Source: Gammaproteobacteria bacterium
GTDB lineage: Bacteria > Pseudomonadota > Gammaproteobacteria > SZUA-152
Assembly: GCA_003229995.1 (NCBI GenBank)
Contig: QIGJ01000018.1
Span: 1 to 18,850 of the forward strand
Direction: 5' to 3'
Length of the DNA stretch: 18,850 nt
Shown here: positions 1-6,984 of the stretch, one piece after another
Layout of the letters: each line of letters begins with the position of its first letter
Position numbering within the stretch: the first letter of the stretch is position 1
Translations under genes and position numbers: made by a program
The notes under the pieces: model-generated
The model's input: only the letters and a program-made list of their open reading frames with translations
Databases searched by the model: none
Told to the model about the DNA's origin: nothing

Positions 1-152
1 GGCATTCTAATGTCGGCAGTTACGCGCTCGACCACGTCGACAACCGTCAGGCTTGCTTGGTTGTTTTCAGTCAGCGTGGCTGCGCGTTCCAGCGCGGGTT
101 TGTGTCCGGCCCCTGACGTCACCACACAAAGAATATTATTGAATCTTTTCAT
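1..152 (-). CDS. Universal stress protein (UspA family), N-terminal part, runs off the window
   Basis: The minus strand from an ATG at 152-150 reads through the window edge without a stop (50 codons visible). It begins MKRFNNILCVVTSG and continues with an ERAATLTENNQASLTVVDVV stretch. This is the first beta strand, the first helix and the second beta strand of a UspA alpha/beta domain, which binds ATP or acts as a cytoplasmic stress protein in known members. A strong ribosome binding site (GGAGGTG) lies 7 bases upstream, which fixes the start. The gene follows the antiporter gene by 60 bases on the same strand, so they probably share a transcript; Usp proteins often accompany ion transporters. 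The C-terminal part, including any ATP-binding G-rich motif, is outside the window, so ATP binding cannot be judged. Confidence 0.88.
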   Translation of the reverse strand, partial: MKRFNNILCVVTSGAGHKPALERAATLTENNQASLTVVDVVERVTADIRM

Positions 153-212
153 TTCATTCACCTCCGTTGGATGGAGGCAAAGAGATACCGAATATCGCGG
201 ACACTCTTTGCT

Positions 213-1979
213 TTACCGTTTCGGGTTCTGAGTAAAAAAATCCTTCCGTTTATCGTACACATGCATACCATTTGCACTGGGCTCCGCGCCCAAAAAGGTG
301 GTGTCGGCATTGTTCCTGTTTCCATCAGACTGCCTGCCGGTCACGCCAAACAGATTATCAACAGCCTCCACAGCCGCATCAGCGTAAGGAAGTAACACCA
401 AGTCGGCACCAGCCTGCTTTAATTGCTGGGCACAAGTGGTGGCATGAGCTGTTACCGCCACGCGCCCTTTGTAACCATGATCACGCAAGCCGTGCAGCAA
501 GGCGAAATTAACAGACTTTTCTCGCAAGCTGCTCAAAACCCAACGTGCCTGCCCAAGCGGCAAGCTGGCGAGAAATTCCGGGTCTTCAGCATCGCCGTAA
601 TACACTTCATAACTCTTTTCTTCCTGTCCGTGTATCAGGTTGGGATCGAAATCGACCCCGAGCACCCGGTAGCCGCGTTGCTCCAGTTCCCGCGCAATCC
701 TTGTGCCGAACCGTCCCAGACCAAACAGGATGACATCAATTTTGTGTTGTTCCATATGCCGATCCTGAGCTTCTTCCCGATATGCTCGTTTGCGCTCGAA
801 CAAACCCAGCCAGGGGGAAAGTCGCTCGTAGAGGATGTGGGAGTACAGAATCATGTAAGTAGAGGCGCTGATAGTGATCAAGCCTACCAGGGTGATGAGA
901 CCCATGGTGTCGGCATCAATATGGCCCAGACTCAGGCCCAACGCTCCCAGGATCAGGGAAAATTCGCTGATCTGCGCCACGGTCAAACCGGCCAGAAAGC
1001 TGGTGCGCTTACGGTAACCCATGACACCCAGGATGATCATTACGATCAACGGGTTACCAAGGAGCACAAACAACGACAGCAGAATGGCCGGTACTACCTG
1101 TGCATCGAGCGTTGCCAGATCCAGCCCGGCACCGAGGTCGATGAAAAAAAACAGTAACAGAAAATCCCGCAGACTCACTAGGCGCGAGCCAATAGCCTCG
1201 CGGTAGGGCGTGGAGGCCAGCGACACTCCGGCGAGAAAGGCACCGACCTCCTTGCTGAATCCCAGATGGCTACCCGCCGCTCCCAGGGCTACCGCCCAGG
1301 CAATGGCGAACAGTACCAGCAACTCTGGAGAACGGGCTAATTGGTGCAGTAGCGGCGTTAATACGTAGTGCATCAACAAGCCAATGGCAACGATAAACAG
1401 CCCTCCCTTGATCAATACCGCAAGTGCTTCCCTGCCCAGGCCAGCAGTGTCACCTGCTTCGCCCAGCGCGGTCAGGCCAATCATCACCAGCACCACAACG
1501 ATATCTTGAACGATAAGAAAACCGATGGCGATGCGTCCGTGTAGCGCGTTTACCTCACGCTTGTCGGACAGCAACTTGACGATAATAATGGTGCTGGAAA
1601 AGGTTAATGCCACTGCGACATAAAGAGCTGTCACCGGGGACATCCCAAGGGCAATGGCGATAAAGTAGCCAACGATGGAGGTAAAAAAGACCTGCCCCAG
1701 TCCGGTGGCCAGCGCCACTGAGCCCATGGTGCGGATGATATGTAGATCCAGCTTGAGCCCAACCACGAACAACAACAGTGCAATACCCAATTTGGCCAGC
1801 AGATCAATCTGATCATTTGCTGATACCCAGCCGAGTACGGATGGTCCCACTAGGACGCCTACAGCGATAAAGGCAACAATCAGCGGTTGTCGCAACCGCA
1901 TGCCGATAGCGCCGATGATGGCGGCTACCAACAGGAGCACTGCCATTTCCGTAAAGACGTCACCGAAGATTGATGTCAT
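213..1979 (-). CDS. CPA2 family monovalent cation:proton antiporter with TrkA-N domain (KefB/YbaL-like)
   Basis: A 588-residue inner-membrane protein. Residues 1 to about 385 form a string of about 12 hydrophobic segments typical of the Na+/H+ exchanger (CPA2) fold. A cytoplasmic linker rich in charged residues follows. Near residue 414 a Rossmann-type RCK/TrkA-N domain starts with the nucleotide-binding motif GLGRFGTRIA and an acidic end of strand two (VDFD). By family, it exchanges K+ or Na+ for protons and is gated by nucleotide or ligand binding to the RCK domain. No glutathione-gated KefC identity can be claimed. An AGGAT ribosome binding site precedes the ATG. The downstream universal stress protein is probably co-transcribed. 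Substrate ion and gating ligand are inferred from family only. Confidence 0.93.
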   Translation of the reverse strand: MTSIFGDVFTEMAVLLLVAAIIGAIGMRLRQPLIVAFIAVGVLVGPSVLGWVSANDQIDLLAKLGIALLLFVVGLKLDLHIIRTMGSVALATGLGQVFFTSIVGYFIAIALGMSPVTALYVAVALTFSSTIIIVKLLSDKREVNALHGRIAIGFLIVQDIVVVLVMIGLTALGEAGDTAGLGREALAVLIKGGLFIVAIGLLMHYVLTPLLHQLARSPELLVLFAIAWAVALGAAGSHLGFSKEVGAFLAGVSLASTPYREAIGSRLVSLRDFLLLFFFIDLGAGLDLATLDAQVVPAILLSLFVLLGNPLIVMIILGVMGYRKRTSFLAGLTVAQISEFSLILGALGLSLGHIDADTMGLITLVGLITISASTYMILYSHILYERLSPWLGLFERKRAYREEAQDRHMEQHKIDVILFGLGRFGTRIARELEQRGYRVLGVDFDPNLIHGQEEKSYEVYYGDAEDPEFLASLPLGQARWVLSSLREKSVNFALLHGLRDHGYKGRVAVTAHATTCAQQLKQAGADLVLLPYADAAVEAVDNLFGVTGRQSDGNRNNADTTFLGAEPSANGMHVYDKRKDFFTQNPKR

Positions 1980-2169
1980 GATTCAGTTATCCTGTACCCA
2001 TATGGGCTTCAGCCTGTGACAGGTTGTCGGCAAATTTAGCAATGTAGTGGGTTATTAATGCAGCCCTTTCAAGGTGACAATTTAACTGATAAAGCACGAT
2101 ATATATAGTGTTAAGCGAACCCCAAGTCCGAGTGATTTTTAGTTAGTTCTCATATTAGGAATATTCCTT

Positions 2170-2332
2170 ATATACTCGTGGCGTTTGGGATTTAGGTGTC
2201 AATGTGCGTCCTATTTATTTCATGGCAAGGCGAAATGACGCGTAATAGTCGCTCTATTGCAAGGAGTTTCAACGCAGCCATGGAGCAAATAGGGCATGCA
2301 CACGATCTAAATCTCAATCGCCACGAGTATAT
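2170..2332 (+). repeat. R1 repeat, copy 1 (MITE-like, about 163 bp)
   Basis: Ends are inverted repeats of about 27 bases: TATACTCGTGGCG at the left and CGCCACGAGTATA at the right, extending imperfectly inwards through GGGATTTAG / CTAAATCTC. The interior holds the diagnostic core CATGGCAAGGCGAAATGAC. Four further copies occur at 5539-5693, 6985-7147, 14612-14696 and 15002-15076. There is no transposase and no credible gene inside. Both ends finish in TATA, compatible with TA-target insertion, which is an inference. The copy lies between the antiporter promoter region and the 3' end of the LysE gene. Confidence 0.85.
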
Positions 2333-2411
2333 GTAGGTGAAATAACGGTATTTTCGGTGAAAACGATGTAACTCACCTTGAAGGGGGGTGATGACAGACA
2401 CCTTAGATTTT

Positions 2412-3041
2412 TTACTCTCTATGTATAGTTGCAAGCCATACACCTGCGCCTATAAAAAGAAGACCTGAAATAATATTTATTCTCCTCCCAATGTATGAGT
2501 TTCTAAGTTTAGTTCGAATATGTTCCCCCATCACTCCATAGGCAATTGACACGATTGCTTGTGTAAACAGAAGAATAAAACTAATGATCAGAACCTGAAG
2601 TAGCATCGGTTTTTCTAAATCAATAAATTGAGGCAGCAAGGCTCCGAAAAAAAGCATCGTTTTTGGGTTTGCTAAATGAACAACAAATCCTTTTAAGAAT
2701 GCATGATGGAAAACTATTCCATGTGTAAATTTTTCATTTTTTTCAATGCTAGTGGAGCAATTACTAAATATAAGCTTTACGCCCAAATACACCAAATACA
2801 ACACTCCAAGCCATTTTATTAAAAAAAACAGCTCATGAGAGGCTAACAAAATGACCCCTAAACCGGTAACGGTCAGTAGAAAATAAATAAAGTCCGCAAC
2901 CAACACACCTAAACTAGCAGGCAAATATCCCTTACTTCCATGAGAGAGACCACAAGAAGCGATGTAGAGCATTGTTGGTCCGGGTGTCACCGTTGCAACA
3001 ATTGTGATAAGAATAAAAGTAATTATAGTTTCCAAGGACAT
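2412..3041 (-). CDS. LysE/RhtB family amino-acid (metabolite) exporter
   Basis: A 209-residue, six-segment inner-membrane protein starting MSLETIITFILITIV. It carries the family hallmark TPGPTMLYI near residue 20 and a conserved NPKTMLFFGALLPQF stretch in the middle. Members export amino acids such as threonine, homoserine lactone or lysine by proton antiport; the substrate here is unknown. An in-frame ATG at 3092 exists, but the extra residues fall in a group II intron relic and do not resemble the family N terminus. I therefore chose 3041, with 3050 as an alternative; the ribosome binding site is weak for both. The gene is visibly more AT-rich than its neighbours and is flanked by repeats, so recent acquisition is plausible. 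Confidence 0.88.
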   Translation of the reverse strand: MSLETIITFILITIVATVTPGPTMLYIASCGLSHGSKGYLPASLGVLVADFIYFLLTVTGLGVILLASHELFFLIKWLGVLYLVYLGVKLIFSNCSTSIEKNEKFTHGIVFHHAFLKGFVVHLANPKTMLFFGALLPQFIDLEKPMLLQVLIISFILLFTQAIVSIAYGVMGEHIRTKLRNSYIGRRINIISGLLFIGAGVWLATIHRE

Positions 3042-3071
3042 TAAACGCATCTCATCATTTATTGAACGCAC

Positions 3072-3146
3072 TGGGTAGGTTGTTACGGGCATTGCAGCCC
3101 GATTTCCTTCTCAGAACCGTACGTGATCATTTTTCATCTACGGCTC
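3072..3146 (-). mobile_element. Relic of a group II intron 3' end (domains V and VI)
   Basis: Read on the minus strand, 3146-3114 gives GAGCCGTA at one side and TACGGTTC at the other. These are the paired strands of group II intron domain V, with the GAGCC catalytic-triad side and the CG bulge. The apical part is degenerate, with no clean GAAA tetraloop, and the total is 33 rather than 34 nt. It is followed by a domain VI-like hairpin (GGGCTGCAATGCCC) and a CCTACCC intron-end motif near 3074. No reverse transcriptase remains upstream. The putative 3' exon leads straight into the LysE gene start. Confidence 0.6.
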
Positions 3147-3204
3147 AAGAGCATCTATTAACGTTCTCACCTTGGCCCTCATAGCGTCATCAGACTAAGC
3201 CTTA

Positions 3205-3338
3205 TCCGGGTAGATGGTAGAGTTAAGGTGTTCATCAATTTTTTGTTCCGCTTTATTCAACATAGGTTAAAATCGTAGGGTGGAACAAGCGCAGCGGTTC
3301 CACCATGACCTTGCATACATCCTACAAACTCGATTGCC
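3205..3338 (-). repeat. R2 repeat, copy a (single-hairpin form)
   Basis: Contains the hairpin GTGGAACCGCTGCGCTTG/TTCCAC with the flanking CCCTACG and the leader TAGGATGTATGCAAGG, here in minus orientation. The homologous linker (GTTGAATAAAGCGGAACA then GATGAACACC) follows and decays near 3205. The distal hairpin seen in copies b and e is missing. The remaining bases between this copy and the intron relic (3147-3204) hold nothing I can assign. Confidence 0.8.
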
Positions 3339-3346
3339 TAAAGCAG

Positions 3347-3377
3347 GAAAAACGTAAGCGCCAAATTAAGCACTTAC
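3347..3377 (-). terminator. Intrinsic terminator of the 43-residue ORF
   Basis: On the minus strand GTAAGTGC and GCGCTTAC form an 8-bp stem (one G-U) around an 8-base loop, followed directly by GTTTTT. The stem starts within the stop codon of the small ORF at 3374-3505, which it would terminate. Confidence 0.6.
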
Positions 3378-3505
3378 TTCTTTTCCACCAATACCTGAAT
3401 GTGTTGTTGTTTGCGGTGGACACGTTTATTACTCGGCCATACACCCCTTGTGTTCTGTTTTAATTGTAACCTTTCTCCTGTATCAGAATCTATTTTATCA
3501 GGCAT
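3374..3505 (-). CDS. Small basic protein, 43 residues, unknown function
   Basis: The ATG at 3505 opens a 43-codon frame starting MPDKIDSDTGERLQLKQN and ending in QVLVEKK. About ten Lys/Arg against five acidic residues make it basic; there is no signal peptide or membrane segment. The conserved-looking tract GVWPSNKRVHRKQQH is rich in basic and aromatic residues and could bind nucleic acid, which is only a guess. An AGAGAAG ribosome binding site precedes the ATG. A sigma-54-like promoter lies at 3557-3542, and an intrinsic terminator begins at the stop codon. The promoter-to-terminator order is the main reason to believe it is a gene. I do not recognise the family. It could instead be an sRNA of about 185 nt with a chance frame. 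Confidence 0.45.
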   Translation of the reverse strand: MPDKIDSDTGERLQLKQNTRGVWPSNKRVHRKQQHIQVLVEKK

Positions 3506-3541
3506 TGTTCTTCTCTATTTATTTTTCCAGATTAAAGCCAA

Positions 3542-3557
3542 GGCTAGTACAGTGCCA
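3542..3557 (-). promoter_or_regulatory. Candidate sigma-54 promoter for the 43-residue ORF
   Basis: Minus strand TGGCACTGTACTAGCC. The GG (-24) and GC (-12) dinucleotides have the correct spacing. It departs from TGGCACG-N4-TTGCW at three positions, so it is weaker than the other -24/-12 sites in this window. The predicted start near 3531 would give a leader of about 26 nt. Confidence 0.4.
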
Positions 3558-3601
3558 CTTTATATTGACGGATAACAAATACAATATTTCGGTTAAGTAG
3601 A

Positions 3602-3629
3602 TTGCTTTTCTCATTAGTTTAGCTAGTAT
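3602..3629 (+). promoter_or_regulatory. Possible sigma-70 promoter of the beta-helix gene
   Basis: TTGCTT, 16 bases, then TAGTAT, about 70 bases upstream of the start codon at 3698. Each hexamer is a partial consensus match, so this is only a suggestion. Confidence 0.25.
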
Positions 3630-3697
3630 ATTCTCGCAACACCCAGCTATGAATTTATAACTGGTGGAGTTTTTTTATTCTCAGGGAGCTATACCAA

Positions 3698-5005
3698 ATG
3701 AAAAATAAGTATTTTACTGTGTTATTTTCTACCTCCATGTTACTTTTTTCGTTCACATCTCATGCGCAGACAGTATCAATTGATTGTGACAGTGGCGACT
3801 CATTAATCGATGCGGTTAATGGTGCATTGCCAGGCACCACTATTTTAGTCAGCGGTACTTGTTATGAGTCCATCACAATCACAACTGATGATTTAACACT
3901 CATTGGCGATGACAGTGGATCAAAAGCCACCCTGTCAGGTATAACTTTTCCATTTCCCCAAAGTCTGATAACGGTTGAGAGTGCTGTACGTGTTAACATT
4001 TCCGGTTTTATGTTGGAAAAAGGTTTATTCGGTGTACTTGCCAAAGATAATGCCAGTATCAGTGTTGCTAACACTGATATCGTTGATAACACTATCGGAA
4101 TATCTATTACCACTAATGCCCACGCCCATCTCAAAGACATCAATATCGAAGGAACCGAACCTCGTACGATGGTACTTGGCCTGGAAATCACCGATAGCGC
4201 GGTGGTTAGAGTCGAAGGCACCATCAACATTTCCGGTAGTCATGCTTTTGGATTTCAGGTTATCACAACTTCCTCACTCACGCTTCTCAAAGATGCTATT
4301 TTTAACAGCACCGGAAATACTTTGGGAGGACAAATTTCAGTCGGGTCAGCCTTTTTTGCTAATGATAACGCGTCAATGAATACCAACGAGAATAGTACCA
4401 TTGGGTTTTCCTGTAATACAGGCTCTTCCTGCCTGCTGTTTAATGCCTCAATCAATGCCAATGACAATGGCTTGGATGGTGTCGATATCGTATCGGCAGG
4501 AAACCTGGAAGTTGATGGTCACTCAGTCGTAACAGCAACTAACAATGGTCGTGAAGGAATCAGTATCGATGACAGCACGGTCAACCTGTTTGGCTTCTTT
4601 TCTACCGCTCCAGGCTTACCCAAAATTGTTGCCACTAATAATGGTAATAATGGTGTATTTGTCGAGTTTGGCAGCAAATTGGATATTGGTCGCAACAGCG
4701 CTATTATTGCCTCCGATAACGGTGCAGCGGGCGTTCGTTTAGATGATAACAGCAGTGCCATTATACAACGCAGTGAAATAACGGGTAATCATGGCTCAAT
4801 ACACGAACACAACAATCCTCCTCCAAAGCATCTTGGAGCAAAACATCACCATGCCGATATTATCGCCTCCTTTGGCTCACGTATTTCATTTCGCCAAAAT
4901 CCTGATAGCGCAGGAGTTGTAACACCAAACAATGTTGGTGTGGCGTTCTGTGACCGTAGCTCAAGGGCACGCGGAGATATCAAGTGTAAACGACGTAACT
5001 TCTAA
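3698..5005 (+). CDS. Secreted right-handed parallel beta-helix protein
   Basis: A 435-residue protein with a Sec signal peptide (MKNKYFTVLFSTSMLLFSF, cleavage expected near SHA-QT). The mature part is a ladder of short repeats rich in Asn, Gly, Ser, Ile and Val (for example DNASISVANTDIVDNTIGIS and NNGNNGVFVEFGSKLDIGRN). This is the pattern of PbH1 / Beta_helix (pectate-lyase-like) folds. No pectin-lyase catalytic Asp/Arg set can be identified, so carbohydrate binding or a structural surface role is as likely as enzymatic activity. The C-terminal region carries a His-rich segment (residues about 366-385, with PPPKHLGAKHHHAD) and a basic tail (KCKRRNF). Four Cys residues could form disulfides. 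The ribosome binding site AGGGAG sits 10 bases before the ATG. It stands alone, divergent from the 43-residue ORF. Confidence 0.8.
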   Translation: MKNKYFTVLFSTSMLLFSFTSHAQTVSIDCDSGDSLIDAVNGALPGTTILVSGTCYESITITTDDLTLIGDDSGSKATLSGITFPFPQSLITVESAVRVNISGFMLEKGLFGVLAKDNASISVANTDIVDNTIGISITTNAHAHLKDINIEGTEPRTMVLGLEITDSAVVRVEGTINISGSHAFGFQVITTSSLTLLKDAIFNSTGNTLGGQISVGSAFFANDNASMNTNENSTIGFSCNTGSSCLLFNASINANDNGLDGVDIVSAGNLEVDGHSVVTATNNGREGISIDDSTVNLFGFFSTAPGLPKIVATNNGNNGVFVEFGSKLDIGRNSAIIASDNGAAGVRLDDNSSAIIQRSEITGNHGSIHEHNNPPPKHLGAKHHHADIIASFGSRISFRQNPDSAGVVTPNNVGVAFCDRSSRARGDIKCKRRNF

Positions 5006-5044
5006 GGAATGCATGTGTACTAACTTCTTATGTTCAATCTCTAT

Positions 5045-5100
5045 GGGTTCAATTCCCCGTAGCTTGCTATATAAATTTTTTGTTCAAATACGTAAGCGTT
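5045..5100 (+). repeat. R6 repeat, copy a
   Basis: GGGTTCAATTCC, then a variable part, then TTTTTTGTTCAAA and ACGTAA. The same arrangement recurs at 6331-6371. Both copies lie 25-40 bases after the stop codon of an accessory gene. The GGTTCAATTCC piece resembles a tRNA T-arm, but no tRNA can be folded around it. Confidence 0.55.
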
Positions 5101-5103
5101 TGA

Positions 5104-5271
5104 ATTAGTCGCTTGAGTTTATAGGATGTATGCAAGGTCATGGTGGAACCGCTGCGCTTGTTCCACCCTACGATTTTACCTTGTGTCAAATAAAACGGAA
5201 CAAAAAAGTCTATGAACGTCCAACGCCACCCTCTCACTGGGTAGGGTGGAACAAGCGTAGCGGTTCCACCA
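5104..5271 (+). repeat. R2 repeat, copy b (complete two-hairpin form)
   Basis: Leader GTCGCTTGAGTTTATAGGATG, then hairpin GGTGGAACCGCTGCGCTTG/TTCCACCC, a linker of about 75 bases, and the same hairpin inverted (GGGTGGAACAAGCGTAGCGG/TTCCACC). The whole unit is therefore a long imperfect palindrome. It contains no gene. Confidence 0.85.
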
Positions 5272-5538
5272 ACGGGATAAACGTAAGGGACACATTCAAG
5301 GTTCGAGATCAGTCATCGACGTCCACCTTGATTCACCGTTTGTCGGTGAATGGTTGTTGCATAAGAGCCTTTTTTTCCTGTTTCAGGCAATCGGGTTTTT
5401 GTTGCCGGGATTCGATTTTTGTCAGGGGTAGTGAGTACAGAGGCGATGAGTTGTTGTTCCTGATCATCAGAAGATACGGCGACTTTGAATGTTTTTAGAT
5501 AATAGGTGGTCACCCGTTTTTGCCCTACCGAGCCCTGC
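5272..5538. other. Spacer between R2b and R1 copy 2
   Basis: The first about 60 bases (ending CGACGTCCACCTTGA) also occur after the last R2 unit near 14955-15005, so they belong to a composite repeat. From 5330 to 5538 the sequence is unassigned. A 75-codon minus-strand frame (5540-5313) crosses it, but it begins inside the R1 terminal repeat and has no ribosome binding site, so I do not call it a gene. Confidence 0.5.
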
Positions 5539-5693
5539 ATATACTCGTGGCGATTTAGATTCAGGTGTCACTGCACGTCCTCTTTGCTGTGTTGTTGTCC
5601 TCGCAATAGAACGACTATTACTGGTCATTTCGCCTTGCCATGAAATAAATAGGACGCACATTGATACCTGAATCTCAAACGCCACGAGTATAT
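5539..5693 (-). repeat. R1 repeat, copy 2
   Basis: A 155-bp copy in reverse orientation with intact ends ATATACTCGTGGCG and CGCCACGAGTATAT. It has the core GTCATTTCGCCTTGCCATG. It abuts R2 copy c with no spacer at 5693/5694. Confidence 0.85.
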
Positions 5694-5754
5694 TGGTGGA
5701 ACCGCTGCGCTTGTTCCACCCTACGGTTTTACGCTGTGTTGAATAGAGCGAAAC
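5694..5754 (+). repeat. R2 repeat, copy c (proximal hairpin and start of linker)
   Basis: TGGTGGAACCGCTGCGCTTG/TTCCACCCTACGG followed by GCTGTGTTGAATAGAGCGAA. It lacks the GGATGTATGCAAGG leader, having been joined directly to R1 copy 2. Confidence 0.8.
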
Positions 5755-5871
5755 TTATGCCTCTCCTTCTGTTGTTTCTTTCAAATTATAAATCATTGTG
5801 AGATGTCGCTGTTTTACGACGAGCCTAATCGGCTATATTGCACGGTTTTCTTCTCTTTACTCAAACTCACC

Positions 5872-5894
5872 GTCTCTTCAGGGAGACACTTTTT
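5872..5894 (+). terminator. Possible weak intrinsic terminator
   Basis: GTCTC-TTCAGG-GAGAC stem-loop followed by ACTTTTT. The stem is only 5 bp, and no gene on this strand ends immediately upstream. It may insulate the sigma-54 promoter that follows. Confidence 0.3.
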
Positions 5895-5962
5895 ACTCGT
5901 CGATAGGGTGTAGATACGGTAATTATTGAATAACCTGTTGAATAATAGAAAAATAATAAACC

Positions 5963-5978
5963 TGGCACGCTGTTTGCT
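5963..5978 (+). promoter_or_regulatory. Sigma-54 (-24/-12) promoter of the small membrane protein gene
   Basis: TGGCACGCTGTTTGCT matches the TGGCACG-N4-TTGCW consensus at every position and is preceded by C (consensus Y). Predicted start near 5989, leaving a leader of about 63 nt to the ATG at 6052. A GTCG-N8-CGAC inverted repeat at 5805-5820 is a possible activator site about 145 bases upstream. The AT-rich tract at 5920-5960 could bind IHF. Confidence 0.8.
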
Positions 5979-6051
5979 TATGTCTTGGCGTTGATATCTT
6001 AGTTACGGCTTGTTATCAGGATAATATAACCAAACATTCAGGATGATAAAT

Positions 6052-6306
6052 ATGAAAACACAATATACATTTACGCTGGTTACACGATCAATTCTTGTAC
6101 TCACGAGTTTAGCTGCACTTGCATCATTCATGTTTTTTAAAGATGCTTCCCCGCTCATTAACTGGCTGGTACTTTCAAGTATCATTCCGCTCATTATGGG
6201 GATGCTGGGTGAAAACCTCGTGCGTGAACTTTTTACCAGTACAGTCCAAGTTCATACTGTAAAAATAGATCTGAGTCACAGAGTGATAACCCCCATCGCT
6301 GCATGA
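6052..6306 (+). CDS. Small two-helix inner-membrane protein, unknown function
   Basis: An 84-residue protein starting MKTQYTFTLVTRSILVLTS. Two hydrophobic segments lie at about residues 8-30 and 36-56, separated by a short KDASP turn, which suggests a hairpin in the inner membrane. The remaining 28 residues (GENLVRELF onwards) are polar to amphipathic and probably cytoplasmic or periplasmic. No catalytic motif or family is recognised. The start at 6052 is chosen because AGGAT lies 7 bases before it; the ATG at 6043 overlaps that ribosome binding site. It is preceded by a consensus sigma-54 promoter, so it should be expressed only when a bacterial enhancer-binding protein is active. This makes it more credible as a real gene than length alone would. 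Confidence 0.7.
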   Translation: MKTQYTFTLVTRSILVLTSLAALASFMFFKDASPLINWLVLSSIIPLIMGMLGENLVRELFTSTVQVHTVKIDLSHRVITPIAA

Positions 6307-6330
6307 AACCGAAAGAGGAAGATCGTCTTT

Positions 6331-6371
6331 GGGTTCAATTCCGCGCGTAAGTTTTTTGTTCAAACGCGTAA
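6331..6371 (+). repeat. R6 repeat, copy b
   Basis: GGGTTCAATTCC, CGCGCGTAAG, TTTTTTGTTCAAACGCGTAA. Related to 5045-5100 and, like it, placed shortly after a stop codon. Confidence 0.5.
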
Positions 6372-6399
6372 AGAATAGAACACAATAACTTATATCATG

Positions 6400-6538
6400 G
6401 CATCCCTGCTTCAACTCATCTTTGCTCGTTCTTCAATCGAAAGAGTTCGAAATAAGAGTGACTATTTCGAGTTTTTGTGGTTGAAGAACGGGCAAAGACG
6501 GGATGCTAAACAGGGAAATTATTGCGTGTCATTCCTAA
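6400..6538 (-). repeat. R3 repeat, copy 1 (long hairpin with one terminal repeat)
   Basis: 6400-6454 and 6463-6506 are complementary over about 44 bases (GCATCCC outermost, CTCGTTCTTCAA and TTGAAGAACGGG within, TTCGAAATA / TATTTCGA at the tip). The right side continues into CAGGGAAATTATTGCG, which is the terminal repeat of the complete R3 at 8356-8563. The other terminal repeat is absent. Confidence 0.75.
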
Positions 6539-6667
6539 GCATTTGGACTGGCAGTTTACTGGAGCCTACTCCGTTTATTCTGTTACCTGTACTAGTTTTT
6601 ATACGCCCCCCCCCATAGCCGTCAGGCTAAGCAAGTTTGTTAATTATTTATAATGAAAATTTTTATT
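6539..6667. other. AT-rich spacer with a nine-C homopolymer
   Basis: No gene seen. It includes a run of nine C at 6606-6614 followed by a small AGCC-GTCA-GGCT hairpin, then an AT-rich tract. Confidence 0.4.
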
Positions 6668-6795
6668 AATCAGTCGCTTGAGTTTATAGGATGTATGCAA
6701 GGTTATGGTGGAACCGCTGCGCTTGTTCCCCCCTACGGTTTTATGCTGTGTTGAATAGAGCGAAACAAAAAAATCGATGAACACTCCAACTTTAC
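6668..6795 (+). repeat. R2 repeat, copy d (single-hairpin form)
   Basis: CAGTCGCTTGAGTTTATAGG leader, GGATGTATGCAAGG, hairpin GGTGGAACCGCTGCGCTTG/TTCCCCCC (one arm mutated), then the linker GTTGAATAGAGCGAAAC and GATGAACACTCC. The distal hairpin is missing. From 6796 to 6984 I see no supportable gene; a short plus-strand frame starting at an ATG near 6880 runs into R1 copy 3. Confidence 0.8.
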
Positions 6796-6984
6796 TTACG
6801 CACCAAAGACGTACCACCATAATCAGACATCTTATTGATACCTGATGTCATTATTTCACCTCAAAATGTTTGTGCGGCATGAAATGCACCGACCAGCAGG
6901 CTGGAAAACGTAAAAATCTGTCAGTGGCTGATCTACACCCTTTCGAAAGACCTGATTTCGATTCGTTTGAGGGGAATATTGGAC

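Noticed and set aside
423..1157. A 244-codon plus-strand frame across the antiporter gene
   Set aside because: It is antisense to a clearly real gene, low in hydrophobic structure and rich in Gln/His, as shadow frames of GC-richer genes are.
5041..5075. A tRNA gene, because of GGTTCAATTCC
   Set aside because: No acceptor stem, anticodon arm or D arm can be found around it.
5313..5540. A 75-codon minus-strand frame starting MQGSVGQKRVTTYYL
   Set aside because: Its start is inside the R1 terminal repeat, it has no ribosome binding site and it ends in the R2/R1 joint sequence. It may be a fragment of an old gene, but it cannot be supported as one.
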